Source: Paralithodes platypus (taxonomy: Eukaryota > Arthropoda > Malacostraca > Decapoda > Lithodidae). Taken from it: a stretch of 64,000 nt of DNA. Position 1 is the stretch's first letter. Every line of letters begins with the position of its first letter. The notes under the pieces are model-generated. The model was not told where the DNA came from, did no database searches, and worked only from the letters and a program-made list of their open reading frames with translations. Below, one piece after another: positions 10,600-22,400 of the stretch. Made by a program: the position numbers and the translations under genes. The DNA lies in the NCBI GenBank assembly GCA_032716605.1, contig CM064512.1, positions 30,586,038-30,650,037 on the forward strand. The letters are read 5' to 3'.

Positions 10600-11477
10600 C
10601 TTTATTTTATCCCCCCCTCAGTTACTAACCCATCTGTCCCCTACTAACTTCCTAATCCTGCCACGGACATTAGTTCCAGGGCAGTAATTCCCTTTCCAAT
10701 GTTCCCTTACCCACTCTAAACCACTGTTTGGACACTTGATCCTCAGTGTTTTGGAGGACAAGCAACCTAGAAGGGTCACTGGATCTGTTGTTGCTTGATT
10801 TCCTTTGTACTCCTTTGTACTCATCTGTCTAAACCAATTTGCTCAATCTTTCTTCCACTCGACAAATAAACTCTGGAATTTTCTCTTGCAATCTATCTTT
10901 CCCTCGTCCTACTACTTAGAAACTCTGTGTCCAAACATTTTGATTCTACCGCACCTTGAATTTGGTTCTCTGTTAATCTTTCAATTTGCGGTTGGGAGAG
11001 CGGGGGGGGGGGGGGGGCACTTGTTATAAACAGCTTTGCCTTTAGTCTCCTTACACACAACGAAACAAAACTGCCGATTAACAATTTGTTTAGGGTACAT
11101 TTCAGGGGCCATTTGTATTGATATCGGGTAATGGGGTAAAGGCAAGGTAGACCATTTTGTTTGGCTGGTGGCAAACATTTACTGAGTGTACTCCTCCCGA
11201 TGTATCTAAGGTAACTACGAACAGAGCCGAACTTGTAATACACCTTATTTTTCAACGATTGCTTAATATAAAGTGATTTGTTCTGGTTAACATTTTAGGT
11301 ATTTTGTTTTGCTATAAGAGAGGTCTCTGTGATTCAAATGCCCTAGTTGATTTCTTACAAGTGTTTTTTACCAATTCCTCGCGCTCTCTTGTAGGTTTTT
11401 CTCTAAATCCCATCAATTGAGCTAAATATATAACTCTCTTCTCATAGCTCTCTCCTGCTCGTCTCTCAAATCATATA
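10600..11477. other. Non-coding stretch, includes poly-G run
   Basis: Probably begins with the 3' UTR of the LINE above. A ten-base string CCTTTGTACT is repeated twice around 10801-10821, and a run of about 17 G lies at 11001-11017. ORFs across it have no recognisable content. Confidence 0.5.
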
Positions 11478-11691
11478 GGTGGTGTCACACGAGCAATTAT
11501 TATTATATTTGTGTTGATAAGCAATTGTTGGCTGGCAACTTGAACATATAAGTTTCATATGAATTACAGTAGCTGACATTAATCTACCATCGATCTTGTT
11601 TCCGATTCTAATGCGAAAGATCATCAAAATAGACCGAGGTAAAACTTAGCTATCAAAAATTGCCGGGAAATGTGCTCGTGCGACACCAACT
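11478..11691. mobile_element. Short TIR element (MITE), unknown superfamily
   Basis: The left end GGTGGTGTCACACGAGCA and the reverse complement of the right end, GTTGGTGTCGCACGAGCA, form terminal inverted repeats around about 214 bp of non-coding sequence. A second, partial right end of the same kind (CAAAAATTGCC...GTGCGACACC) lies at about 12704-12740. Target-site duplication is unclear, so the superfamily cannot be assigned. Confidence 0.5.
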
Positions 11692-12104
11692 TAACATTGA
11701 CGCCTCAGACCTTGTTATCTAATACCTTGTTTGGCTTTATACTTTTCATTATATGTGTCTTTGTTTAAATATTTCAGTAGGATTGTATTATTTTGTATAT
11801 ATTCTGGATAACAGAAAATTAATAAGATTAAAAGATACTTCAAAGGGTGTTTAGGGTAAATAATAATGCCAATATAGTGATGGTCTGGATCTATCAGCAT
11901 GAGGGTTGGTGTCTTCTACTTCCCATAGCCAGTTCTGACTTTACGTTTGTCATCATTATCGTTTCTATCTTTTTCCGAAAGTGGTGGAGGCAGTGGGGCC
12001 AAAATCGTGTACCAGATGGTTCCCCGCTGTCTCGCTTTCACGGTCCACTGCTTTAAGTCGACCTTTATCTCTCTTCCATTATATATACAGTATATATATA
12101 TATG

Positions 12105-12156
<52 letters not shown>

Positions 12157-13194
12157 TGAGGAATATATTATTTGCTGCACCACGATATTGTGATGTTTCC
12201 TATATTTATGCATGTATTATATTATAATGTACGTGTCCATCTGTGTTGTATGCAAATGATTATGTACTGTAATTGAAACACTTTCTAGTATAACTCTGTA
12301 AGATTTGCAGAATTAATTCAAACAGTGATGTTTGTGCTTACAGCTGAATGTACCACAGTTGAAACACATATACTGTATAGGTTCATTTAGATTTAAAATA
12401 GCAGAAACTGCCCAGGCAGTCTTTTCCTTCTTGTTCAGCCGTCCGTTGTGTTTCTTACCATGGCTGAACAAACGCACAATTTATCCGAAAGACATTTAAA
12501 TGACTGCGACACAGCAGTGTGTAGGCCGAGTAACATGGGTGCCCTTACTGGTAATATATTATTTGCAAAAACTCAGGTACGTTTAACTTTTAAGTGTTAG
12601 GCCAATTCGTTCACTTAAGGCAGTGTAATTTTAGCTGAGTTGCCATTAGCAAAGTAAACAGTTCATGTTGACCCCGAAATAATAGCAACACAAAAGTTGC
12701 CGATCAAAAATTGCCTGAAAAAGTTATTGTGCGACACCGCTTTAGAAAGGCGTAATAATATATCTCCGTAGTAAAAGTCCCAGACGTGGAATTCAATAAA
12801 AATATATAGCCGGAATTTTTGGAATTTCTGCCGAAAAAATGTAGTCGTTTGGAATTCTACCAAAAAGGAGTAGCCATTAAGTGGAAGGGAAGGAAGTAAA
12901 GGAGGAAGGCGTTGGAGGTATGAGATAAAACACGAGTAACTGGAGGTACTGAAACACGTGGAAGAAGAACTAGCTAATGACGAAAACATTCAGGCATAGA
13001 GCTGTTCAGGCATGGAATGATATATTGGAGAAATTGTATACCAACTGGTTTTCTTTCTTACAAAAATAAGTTTAATTCGTATATAATTAGTAAATGATCA
13101 TGATAGCACATAAAACTGACAAGTCTCATAGCTGATAATAGTTTCAGTATATAGGCATTTATTTGTTATTAAATACCGGGTACATGTTTGTAAG
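11692..13194. other. Non-coding stretch with TA microsatellite
   Basis: (TA)n at 12091-12155 and the partial MITE right end near 12704-12740. No coding content recognised; the 12663-12989 minus ORF has low-complexity Ser/Phe composition and no motifs. Confidence 0.45.
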
Positions 13195-13200
13195 TATATA

Positions 13201-13467
13201 TGTAATGATTTGTCTGTCTTTCTGTTTATATGTAATGATTTGTCTGTCTTTCTGTTTATATGTAATGATTTGTCTGTCTTTCTGTTTATATGTAATGATT
13301 TGTCTGTCTTTCTGTTTATATGTAATGATTTGTCTGTCTTTCTGTTTATATGTAATGATTTGTCTGTCTTTCTGTTTATATGTAATGATTTGTCTGTCTT
13401 TCTGTTTATATGTAATGATTTGTCTGTCTTTCTGTTTATATGTAATGATTTGTCTGTCTTTCTGTTT
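13201..13467. repeat. 30-bp minisatellite, nine copies
   Basis: Eight perfect tandem copies of a 30-bp unit beginning TGTAATGATTTGTCTGTCTT, then a ninth that loses its last bases before a G-rich run at 13481-13497. There are no spacers, so it is not CRISPR-like. Because 30 is a multiple of three, all frames stay open and give false repetitive ORFs (13163-13531, 13210-13527). Confidence 0.95.
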
Positions 13468-13604
13468 TGCTATCTCGATGGGGAGGGGGGGGGGGGGAAA
13501 TCTTGCAGGTATTTTTGTGACGCTTGATTGAGGTCAAGGTAGCAAGCTAAAACAAATATTGGTACCGGTAATCATAATGCAAAATAAAACATTAATTTTA
13601 CTGT

Positions 13605-13700
13605 GTTGGTGTAAAAGTGTCGATGCTTACGTTCTGGGTGTGGTGTCCCGAGTTCGAATCCAGGGAGGATCATAATGTTTTCATTAATTTAGTCAAGTGC
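13605..13700 (+). repeat. tRNA-derived SINE-like fragment
   Basis: Contains GAGTTCGAATCCA at about 13649-13661, the form of a tRNA T-arm / pol III box B. It is followed by a tail (ATGTTTTCATTAATTTA) similar to the tail after the tRNA-like repeat at 47311-47841. The D-arm half is too degenerate to fold into a tRNA. Confidence 0.4.
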
Positions 13701-14627
13701 ATTGGGGTTTATAATGGAGGATTAATGTTAAGAACGGGGTGTTCCTTAATAATATAAGTCCCTTAGAGGCCGAATGCCACCGTTGCCACGATAACGCTCA
13801 AGGTACACAAAAGAGAGAGCGAGAGACAGAGAGAGCGCCCGCGCGAGAGAGAACCATTGCAATATGTTGGATCGACAATGTTCCATGTCGTTCAATGTTG
13901 TGCTGAGCAAATGCCAACCTTTTTCTTTGGACATAATTTCGATACAAGAAAAACAAAAGTATATGTGAATAGATTTCCACAAATATATACTGTATATAGT
14001 CAACCTGTCGAATTATATAATTCAGACATAGTTGCCAGTTGAAACTAAGGCCAAGTAATAGTTTTGTCACTATGTTTGTAATAATCCACTTAATTTATAT
14101 AATCCAAATCCTTTAATCCAATTATGTATCTCCTCACTCGCTACACATTTCAATAATCTGGTTAGGCAAGGTAATTTGGTTACAATTTATTCCTGCTATC
14201 ACTTATTTCCCAAGACCAAACTATACTCTGTTCTTTATAAGTAGGCCCACACTCTTGATCATTAACCTCTATAACTCATAAACGACTACAGTAATCCAGC
14301 TAATATGTATACCACTTGTTCAGGATCAGGCAGGGACTAGTTGAGGGAAATTATAGCCCATATTCTCTAGTCCTATTTCAGAGGTTAAGGTTCACGATTT
14401 CTGCTGCCTATTTGGAAAAGTTTATAATAAAGCAACACACTAACTATTTATTGAACTAGTTACACCAGAACATATATTAGTTATATATTTGATGGTATCA
14501 GTGCTGCGAGATACCCTGTATAGTATATGTGTTTTCTTCATCTAGCTAATAGACATTAAAGTTATTGACAGCTGTGTGGTATTTTTTGAAGTCAATAGAA
14601 GTTAACTAGAATAATATTGTATGACAG

Positions 14628-14660
<33 letters not shown>

Positions 14661-14782
14661 ATATAATGTACATTTTTATATTTCACTCTGCACAAATGCC
14701 TAATATCATTTGGTATACACTATCAGAGAGCTCAGATATTTTAGTTATACAATTCGTTTACATACAAACGTGTTGTCACAAT
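13701..14782. other. Non-coding stretch
   Basis: GA-rich patch at 13812-13852 and an (AT)n run at 14629-14656. No gene recognised. The last four bases (CAAT) are the target-site copy for the solo LTR that follows. Confidence 0.5.
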
Positions 14783-15564
14783 TGTTACGACCGGACTACG
14801 AATAAAACAAGGGCACTTAATGATTGGACTAGTAATAGGGCACTATGCAACAACGGTACGCTAGATCCAAACCCTCGAACTTATATGCCGGCAAACAAAA
14901 ACACCTATACCCTCCAGAGTTAATCTGCGATAGCGGGGTATCCTTAACTGGGCATAAATGTACTCTACTTCAGGCTAACCCACACTGGTATAGCCTGAAA
15001 ACAAACAAGATGCAAGTTACGTTAAAATGTATAAAAAGGAATCTATGGAAAGAGCAATTAAATCACTGTAAGATTTAATACAATAAAAAGACGCTTCAAT
15101 ACAGTTACTCTAAACAACAATAAACTCTTCACTCCTATCTGAAAGAAAGTGAAGTATAGTCCTACAGCATAGACCTGGAAACTTCTGAAGAAAGTCTGAT
15201 GCTCATAAGATGCTCGTATCTTAAACTATATAAAGGCAGGAGGCAGGACACCACACGTGTAAATCGAATAAACTAAAAGATAGGACATATAATGTTAACT
15301 GACACGAGAATACTATAAATGCGCAACGGTAGTAATGCTCAACACTAAAAGAAGTACTTCCTCATCAACGAAACAGTCTGCTATGGTTGTGCGGCTCAGC
15401 AACAACCTAGACTAATAAATGCTGTGAATAATAATGTGTACATATCAAAGAGCTTATATTAAATACTAACAAGTATCTACTCGATTAATAATGTCTAGCT
15501 GGGATACTCTAGGTAAGGAACTGGGGTTGAGCAAGACAGGCTCGTAGCCTAGCGATGCCCTTAA

Positions 15565-15986
15565 CCCTTGTCTAGCGGGGGGTTTTGGGCTTATTTGGGC
15601 ATATTCAGGCCCTCCTGAAGGATAAATCAAGTATCTGCATTAACAAAAAATTATTTAGCAAAAAAATAGGCGCTATAAGCTTCAAAATGAGACCAGAACG
15701 AGCTACATAGCACTCGTGGTTCTCATACAGTGATACCAGTAACATGGGAGTTTAGCGTATAGCGGCATATTTTTCCCAGCTATGATCACTACTGGCTACA
15801 TTGCTGGCCTCTCGAGAACACAGGGAACATGAGTTAATGGGCGGCGGTAAGCCCTGGGAGTCGGCTGTCTGGCCCGCTGCGCTCCCGGCCATTTGCACTC
15901 TATTTTAACCCTTTAAAAGCCTTAATAATGCTCCTAACTTGCTGCAATTTGGAGCCAGACTTAAGTCCGGCCCCGATCTTTAAGGG
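15565..15986. mobile_element. piggyBac-like MITE in the solo LTR
   Basis: 422 bp flanked by TTAA on both sides (15561-15564, 15987-15990). Ends CCCTTGTCTAGCGGGG and, reversed, CCCTTAAAGATCGGGG. TTAA target plus CCCTT-type ends is the signature of piggyBac-related non-autonomous elements. No coding potential. Confidence 0.7.
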
Positions 15987-16034
15987 TTAAGACTGCATCC
16001 TCTAAGGTACGTTAATTGACTAGGGTGCTCTCTT

Positions 16035-16067
16035 GATAGATCCAGATCACAAGTATCTGGTTCTATC
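16035..16067 (-). other. Conserved LTR hairpin, copy 3
   Basis: GATAGAtCCAGAT, 7-base loop, ATCTGGtTCTATC. Same position and architecture as 1319-1352 (outer stem, mismatch, inner stem), but the stem bases differ on both arms together. The GCTCTCTT block lies beside it. Confidence 0.6.
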
Positions 16068-17151
16068 CTGGCGTTCCTCTAAAGACAAGCAAAGAGGCAG
16101 CAAAGTGTGGAACTGGTACAGGCCAAAACCCTCAGTCAACACAATGCTGCACTCGAAAAGGACGCAACCGAAAAGACAACCCAGGCTACCACAGGACCGG
16201 TCGAAGTCGTGTAGGTATAAGCAAACCGTACACACATCGGAGACAACGACTACAGTTACCTTATCCCAGTCTAGCATTAAATAAAAGAGCAGAAACACTA
16301 AATCAATAATGGAGACACACAAAGTTCTTAACCTATACTAACTAAGAACCCTCAAACCTATTCTAAGTACATGTAAATGTCTCTGAGGACGGAGCATGCA
16401 ATACAATGGGCCGGCTATGGAAACCGTATGCAGAACCCAAGGGGAGTGTTGTGCAGCTAATAAAGGTTAGAGTATGGAAAGAGAGAATCGAGTGAGAGAA
16501 ACAGTGGTAAAGTGGTAATAGGGAGAGAGTATGCATGGGGATGTTAGAAGCACGCGCGCCAAGCCTGTCCTGAGGAGGACAGCTCCTGGGAACCCTCATG
16601 GAGGAGGTTAGTTACACAGGAGCCCTCAAGGGTGCGATGGGCGGCCAACCACGGGCCGAGACGTCACAAGGCAGCAGGCGCCCTTAGGACGCGCCAGGAT
16701 CCGCCAGCCAATCAAGGGCGTGGGAAAGCCCGCGCGCGAGCGGGAAAACTTCTCCGAGCGAGGGAGGCAGCACATACATACACACGCACATTACCACCAC
16801 GCTGCCTACATCGCTCTTTCTCCTTAACTTTACACAATGTATCTTATATTCTATTAATTATATAAAACACTTCCCGTTGTCACAGACGAAAACAAAGACC
16901 ACCACTGGACTGGTTGTGACAATGCGATTACTAGGAATGAAAGAACAACATTCTCTGATAACTGTAGCCCATTTCGATGTCCCTGGCGAGCGCTAGTGGC
17001 TAACAAGAGGCGATTCTGCCAACGCTGGTAGACGTCACACAATGCACATATTTGAAGCCAATATCTTAGGAAAAACAGCAAAGATCTTAACCTTAGGTAA
17101 CGTATCTCAAACTAAATATAATAATCCTATTCAATTCCAATATATTTTGTT

Positions 17152-18110
17152 TTTCTATGTGAGTGAGGGAGGCAAAAGGCAGAACTGCCTATAGCGAGTG
17201 CCTCCCCCAAAGTTGAAAAAGTGACAGGGCCATAATCAAGGGACGTTCTAGCCAAAATGCCTGGACACACGGAGTTTGAAGCAATTTAAGTCATAGGAAG
17301 AGGGAAAGACTGATTCTGGGAGAGAGTTCCAGAGCTCAGCTGTTGAATAGAAGAAAGACAGAGTAATGTTTCACTCTTGGGTTGGAGAGTTGCACAGAGT
17401 AAGGGTGGGATTGTGTTGCAAGACAGGTACCACGTGCCCTACGTAAAGGAGGTGGTATACACTGGGAAAGATTTGAGGAACACTGATTATTATAGTAGCG
17501 ATAGAATAGTGAGAGAGATGCAACAGTGCGGCGAAGAGAGAGAGATTGCAGAGAGTTGGTGAGTGGACGGGAGCTAATGATACGAAAGGTCTTCATTTCA
17601 ATTTTGTCTAGGAGAGCAGTATGAGAGGAACCTCCCCACACATGTGAACAATACTCAATACAAGGATGCCACTGTACAGAGCAAGAAGCTTTGCAGGTCT
17701 AAAGAACCCCCTAAGGTGGTTGAGCACACCCAGTTTCTGGGAGGCTGCCTTAGCAAGACTGGTAATATGGTCCTTCCAACTGAGAGCAGAAGAAAAAGAG
17801 ACACCAAGAATATTGAGAGAAGATGAAGGATTGATTTTTGTATTGTTGAAGAATAAGTGATAGCCCGCATGGAGTTCCTGATGGGTAGATAGATGGAGAA
17901 ATTGGGTTTTGGAAGCATTAGAGGTAACAAGGTTTTCTCTGCCACAATTGGAGATAGTAGTTAGATCAGAATTTAAGTGTTCTATGGCTTCATTCCGTTT
18001 GTCGTTGAGGAATTGCTGGCTTGGGCGTTCTGAAAAACTAATGGAGTAGTGTAAGGTTGAGTCGTGTGCATATGAATGAATGGGATATATAACTAATTGA
18101 TCCATCGTAA
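17152..18110 (-). pseudogene. Jockey-like LINE family B, 3' half with tail
   Basis: The minus strand carries the end of a LINE reverse transcriptase. It begins near 18095 with a damaged active-site box (SYAHDSTLHYS, where relatives have YADDST), then NILGVSFSSALSWKDHI, KAASQKLGVLNHL, and, in another frame, LLDKIEMKTFRIIS and LRRTVASLSLFYRYY. At least one frameshift lies near 17610-17640. The 3' tail at 17152-17284 (GAGTGCCTCCCCCAAAGTTG, GTGACAGGGCC) recurs at 23601, 45900 and 48296, so it is the family's 3' UTR. The endonuclease and most of the RT are missing by 5' truncation. A His in place of the catalytic Asp shows it is dead. Confidence 0.75.
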
Positions 18111-18368
18111 CCCAACTTTTCACATCATAATCATATCGAATCCAAGTGTACACTCATTGGGTGGCTATACATTTCTTCAACTTTTTTAGGATATAATTAG
18201 TATGTACAACAATGATATCCAGTAACAGCATTTTCTTGTCTGAGCAGTTTACTGATAGTTGACCTAACCTTAATATTTACAAAATCTTAAGCAAAGGTCA
18301 GTTTAGCTCTCGGGATAATGTTCCTCTTCTCGATCTCGATTTATAATTGGTATGGCGCTGGTCTTGCG

Positions 18369-18390
18369 TTTTTTTTTTTTTTTTTTTTTT
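18369..18390 (-). other. Poly(A) tail of LINE (poly-T on plus strand)
   Basis: A run of 22 T immediately 3' (in the minus sense) of the LINE coding region 18447-21440. This is the mark of target-primed reverse transcription. Confidence 0.75.
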
Positions 18391-18446
18391 AAGAGACAAT
18401 GAACGGAGGAAGGAAAAACACAGATAAAACAAAAAGGTCCATGTGC

Positions 18447-20203
18447 CTAAAGGCATCCTCCATTCATAAAATGTTTGTAACAACTGGATTTAAACATTTG
18501 TAGATTGTAAGTTTGTGGAAAGCAATTCGAGGGAAGTGAATTCCAAAGAGTAGTAGTTCTAGGGATAAATGAATTTTGATAAGCAGAAGTTCTGCATTGT
18601 GGAGGAGAAAGTGTAAATTCATGGGTGCTCTCAGCTGCCCTAGTTCTACGGGGAATGATGTGGAGAGGCGGCACAATTGAAGCAAGTTCCTCGGAACAAT
18701 TGCTGTAAAAATATCTGTAGAATAATGCAAGGGATGCAACGTTTCTTCGTATGGATAATGTAGGAAGGTCCTGTGTGATTGCAGGGTTATTGATTAATCT
18801 AATAGCTTTATTTTGAATTTTGTCCAACTGCCTCAATGCAACCACTCCACTTCCACTCCACAGAGGTGAACAGTAATCCATCTGAGAACGCACATGACTT
18901 TTATATATTACGGCCAACTGCTCGTCAGTGAAGAATTCTCGAACTCTGTACAGGAGTCCCAGTTTTTTAGAGGCATTCTTAGCAATGCTTCTAACATAAT
19001 GTGTCCAGCTCAAGTTAGTAGTTAATGTTATACCGAGAATGTCAATACTAGGGGAAGTGGGAATATTTACATCATTAAAAAATATATGGGAGTCAGTGAG
19101 ATTCTGTCGGTTAGAAAATTGAATGTACTTGGTTTTCTGTGCATTAAAGGAAACTAGATTCTTTTGTCCCCATTCTTCAATTCTAGAAAGGTCCTGGTTC
19201 AGAGAAATTGCAGTGCTTATTTTTGAATTTATAAGATCGGGTTGGGTGAAAGAATTGGTAAATGTGAAGGAACTGTGGAGTGTTGAGTCATCTGCATAGG
19301 AATATATTGGATTATGAGTGGTAGATATGAGATCATTGATATGAATGAGGAACAGAGTTTGGGCCAAAACTGATCTCTGGGGAACACCAGCATTTATTGA
19401 GTGAAATTGAGAATAAAGGCCATCTACCATTACACGTATTTTTCTGTTATGAAGATAAGAAGAAATTAGTGGAACTAATGATGCAAGGCCGTAGTGTGAC
19501 ATCTTCGACAATAAGGATTGATGCCAGACTCTATCAAATGCCTTTGATATATCCAGTGTTATTGTATGTGTTTCACCATGTTGGTCTGTAGCTTGGTTGA
19601 TTTGATGCGTAAGAAGGCAAAGAATGTCTGCAGTTGATCGACATCGTCTAAAACCATATTGCCTATCACTGATTAATTTATTATTCTTAAGATGCTTAAT
19701 TATGTGATTATTTAATATAATTTCAAAGACTTTACCACGAGTGGAAGTTATAGCTATTGGTCTGTAGTTTGATGGATCTGAAGAGGCACCTTTTTTAGGA
19801 ACTGGATGGATGTTTGCTTCTTTCCAGGGTACTGGGAAGCATGAGGTATGAGTACATAGACGGAAAATTTTGCCAATACAGGAGCGAGCACCAAGGAGCA
19901 ATTCTTAAGTACTATTGGATGAATTTCATCTGGACCAGGAGCCTTATCTACTGAGAGATTCTGCAAAATAGTTTTGACATGTCTGGTGTGGATCTTAAGT
20001 GAGGGAATTTCAGGCGAATTAAAATTAAGTACAGGGACATCTTGATTTATTTCATCTAAGGTTGAGTTGGTGGAGAAAATATCCGCAAGAAGGTTAGCTT
20101 TACCTCGTGGGTCACTTACAAGATTGCCAGTCGGAGATTTTAATGGTGGAATGGATGAAGCAGTTGTGAAGTTGGATTTGAATGAGTAAAGAGTAGACAA
20201 CAT
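18447..20203 (-). pseudogene. LINE reverse transcriptase (Jockey/I group)
   Basis: A long frame of 484 codons (19901 to 18447) is preceded by an overlapping frame (20203 to 19754) that supplies the RT start: LSVDKAPGPDEIHPIVLKN, then after a frameshift PWKEANIHPVPKKG, NYRPIAITST, DRQYGFRRCRSTADIL and TLDISKAFDRVWH. The catalytic box is YSYADDSTLH. The usual PQGSVLAPT box reads PQRSVLAQT, so two conserved residues have changed. The C-terminus holds DKIQNKAIRLIN, RRNVASLALFYRYF and TLWNSLP. The poly(A) tail lies 57 bp beyond the stop. At least one frameshift plus the changed box suggests an inactive but fairly young copy. Clade beyond Jockey/I group is uncertain. Confidence 0.85.
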
Positions 20204-21440
20204 ATTTTGTTATCATTTGGATTATTTAGAAGTTTATTTGCCTGCTTGTGGAGAAAGTTTGATTTAGTTAGGTTTAATACAGTTTTGGCATGATTTCTGA
20301 TGTTTCTAAAGTAATTAAAGGCTTCATGTGTTTTTGATCTTGTGTATGCATTGTAGGCTATTGCTTTTTGTTCAGTTACTCTAGCACAATTATGGTCAAA
20401 CCATTTAGGTGAATTAGATCTTTTAATGTACTTTTGATGAGGAATAAAAGTTTCCATTCCAATTTTTACAAAATCTTGTATGTGGCTCAAGGTGGAGTGT
20501 GCATCATTAGAAACGAAAGAGGTCCAGGGAATATCAATAAAGAAACCTTGAAGACCCTCCCAGTCTGCCCTATCGTAATGCCATTTAGTCACCAAAACAG
20601 GTTCAGAGTGGGAAGGTGTGGTAGGTGATAGACAGGTGGCCTGTATCAGACAGTGATCAGAAGATCCAAGCGGGGACCTCACTGTAACATCATAATTTTC
20701 TGAATTGGTTGTTAAAAAAAGTCTAGTAGGTGGGAATTATGATTAGGATTATCTGGTACACGGGTGGGTTGGTTGACTAGTTGAGTGAGATTAAATGAGT
20801 CTGCAAATAGCTCACATTCAAGACCAGCATCATCAGTCCTGGCTGAATGAGTGAGCCATTCAACATTATGGACATTAAAATCACCCAACACAGTGATTTC
20901 AGAAGAAGCATTTAAGTTGAGGACACTGAGTTGTGAGGACAGAGAATCAAAAAGACTTTGCTCTGGAGGAGTATTTGGGGAACGGTAGATGCAACATATG
21001 TATTTAAATTTACCAGCAGAAATTAATTTGTATATAGAATAATCAAAATAGGGACAATTGAAGCTAGTAACCTCCTCCAGGGCAATTTCAGATTTTGCGA
21101 AGCAACATACACCTCCTTTTGGTCTGAAATTTTGGAGCAGTTGATAACCTGGAAAATTAAATCTAGACGTGTCAGATGTGGATGTTACTTGAGTCTCTGT
21201 CAAAAAAAGGAGTGTAGGGGATTCTGCTTGAAGAAATTGGTGTACAGAATTGATGTTAGAGTGAAGTCCCCTTATATTGCTAAAGAAAAAGCTGCACCGA
21301 CGAGCAGCTTTGGGACGTTGCAATGCTCTTGACACAGTCGCATGATGACGACCGGGAGGGCCCTGTGTCAATGACCCAACCCTGCCGGGGGTGGATATCC
21401 GAGGGACCACCAGGTTTGCTCTTAACAATTGTACTGCCAT
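20140..21440 (-). pseudogene. LINE AP-endonuclease domain and linker
   Basis: Frame 21440-20712 holds an apurinic-type endonuclease: FFFSNIRGLHSNINSVHQFL, LFLTETQV (catalytic Glu), YICCIYRSP and VLGDFNVHNVEWL (Asp/Asn). After a break near 20690-20712 a second frame (20682-20140) begins RSPLGSSDHCLIQ, the terminal SDH motif. It continues into the linker (SPKWFDHNCARVTEQKAIAYN). The domain nicks the target DNA for insertion. An ORF starting at 21440 gives MAVQLLRANLVVP; no gag-like ORF1 with zinc knuckles is visible upstream, so the element either lacks ORF1 or is 5'-truncated near 21440-21480. It belongs to the same element as 18447-20203. Confidence 0.8.
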
Positions 21441-21828
21441 ATTTATTGGGTAAGGTGTATGGTGTTACATGTATGATATGTAGTGGGAAGAGTAGTGTTT
21501 TATGGATAGAGGATAGCGATGTAGGGCAATGTCGTGAAGTTGGATGTGTATGTTATATAAAAAGGGTTTTCCTGATACCCCTGATGTGTGAGGCAGAAAG
21601 ATGTGTATCCAGCTACCAAGGCCTGGGAGAGAAAATGGAATTCAGGCTATTCCCTGAGTCTCCCGAAACCTTGGCGGTAGTACTTCCCTGGGCGGGGCTG
21701 CCTACCCCTACTACCTACCTATGTGCTTATCACACATATAAGGGTATTAGGGTGGAGGATGGAGGGTTCAAGATGGGGAGAGCTAAGTGGAGGGTTTATG
21801 ACGTGTACGTGTGTGTGATGTACATTTA
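21441..21828. other. Non-coding: LINE leader or foreign 3' UTR
   Basis: The plus ORF 21323-21829 has no recognisable content. The stretch could be the 5' UTR of the LINE at 18369-21440 or the 3' UTR of the LINE fragment at 21829-22026; both point leftward and I cannot place the boundary. Confidence 0.35.
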
Positions 21829-22026
21829 AGTGTCGAAATGTTCAATTATTCTGTGTTTGAATGTGTCTAGTGTAGGGCTATTAATTGTATTTTCTGGGAG
21901 ACTGTTCCAATCCCGTATGGCTCGTGGAAAGAATGAGTGCTTGTAGAAGTCTGTATTAGTGTGGTATGTTTGGTACTTATGATAGTGTGTCTTGGGATAT
22001 TTCCTACAAATGTTCCACATTCCCAA
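21829..22026 (-). pseudogene. LINE C-terminal fragment
   Basis: A minus-strand frame of 65 codons ends FFPRAIRDWNSLPENTINSP and DTFKHRIIEH before a stop. The xFFPRxxRxWNSLP block closes many Jockey/CR1-group RT ORFs. Nothing upstream (rightward) continues the RT, so this is a strongly 5'-truncated copy. Confidence 0.6.
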
Positions 22027-22204
22027 ACGAATTAACTATATTGGCTTCACATAGTAAACTGTTTGCATTTCTATTTCCCTTTTAGCCACGAAGCCAGCTC
22101 GGCACCATCCTCCTCACAATTCACCGAAACACAATCCACATTTGTTGGCGGGATATTTGTATCGATTAATATTTATTTGTTTATACACATATTTATGCAT
22201 TTAT

Positions 22205-22400
22205 TTATCAAGCTTAAAAATACCCCCCAAACCCCCCTTCGAGATAAATGTGTACATGTTTCTTTAAAATAAATGTCCCGGCTGAAAGGTGGTTCCTCCT
22301 AAACTACAAGCTCACTATCGCTCGCCAGGAAAATATCGACACCAAAATGGCACTATAGGTCTTAAAATCGCCAAACTAATGGCGCTAAACATAAGAGAGA
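22205..22400. repeat. Dispersed repeat of unknown type, copy 1
   Basis: Shares order and wording with 32580-32800: AAGCTT(A/C)AAAA, CACCC/CCCC runs, TTCCTCCTAAA(C/T)TACA, GCTATCGCT(C/T)GCC, GACAGGTCTTA-type block and ATCGCCAAACTAATGG. The last block also recurs at 33665-33680. No ORF or structure suggests a class. Confidence 0.5.

Larger units (their letters stand above)
14783..17039 (-). mobile_element. Solo LTR (diverged, same family), with nested MITE
   Basis: Starts TGTTACGACCGG and ends GACGTCACA on the plus strand (minus-oriented LTR). It is flanked by a 4-bp CAAT repeat (14779-14782, 17040-17043), matching the 4-bp repeat of the solo LTR at 2501. It shares blocks with the LTR at 521-2316: CACTTAATGATTGGACTAGTAAT against the corresponding ATTCATTGGACTAGTAAT block, the hairpin region near 16035, and the GAAAACAAAGA / GGACTG / ACTGTAGCCC end. 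Subtracting the 422-bp MITE (15565-15986) and one TTAA leaves about 1,831 bp, close to the other copies (1,796 and 1,812). No internal coding region, hence solo. Confidence 0.75.

Noticed and set aside
13201..13467. Regular 30-bp repeats resembling a CRISPR array
   Set aside because: Contiguous units with no spacers, in a eukaryotic repeat context; no Cas genes.
13163..13531. Two overlapping ORFs of about 105-122 codons with perfect repeats of LSFCLYVMIC / SVFLFICND
   Set aside because: They are translations of a 30-bp minisatellite, open in several frames because the period is a multiple of three.
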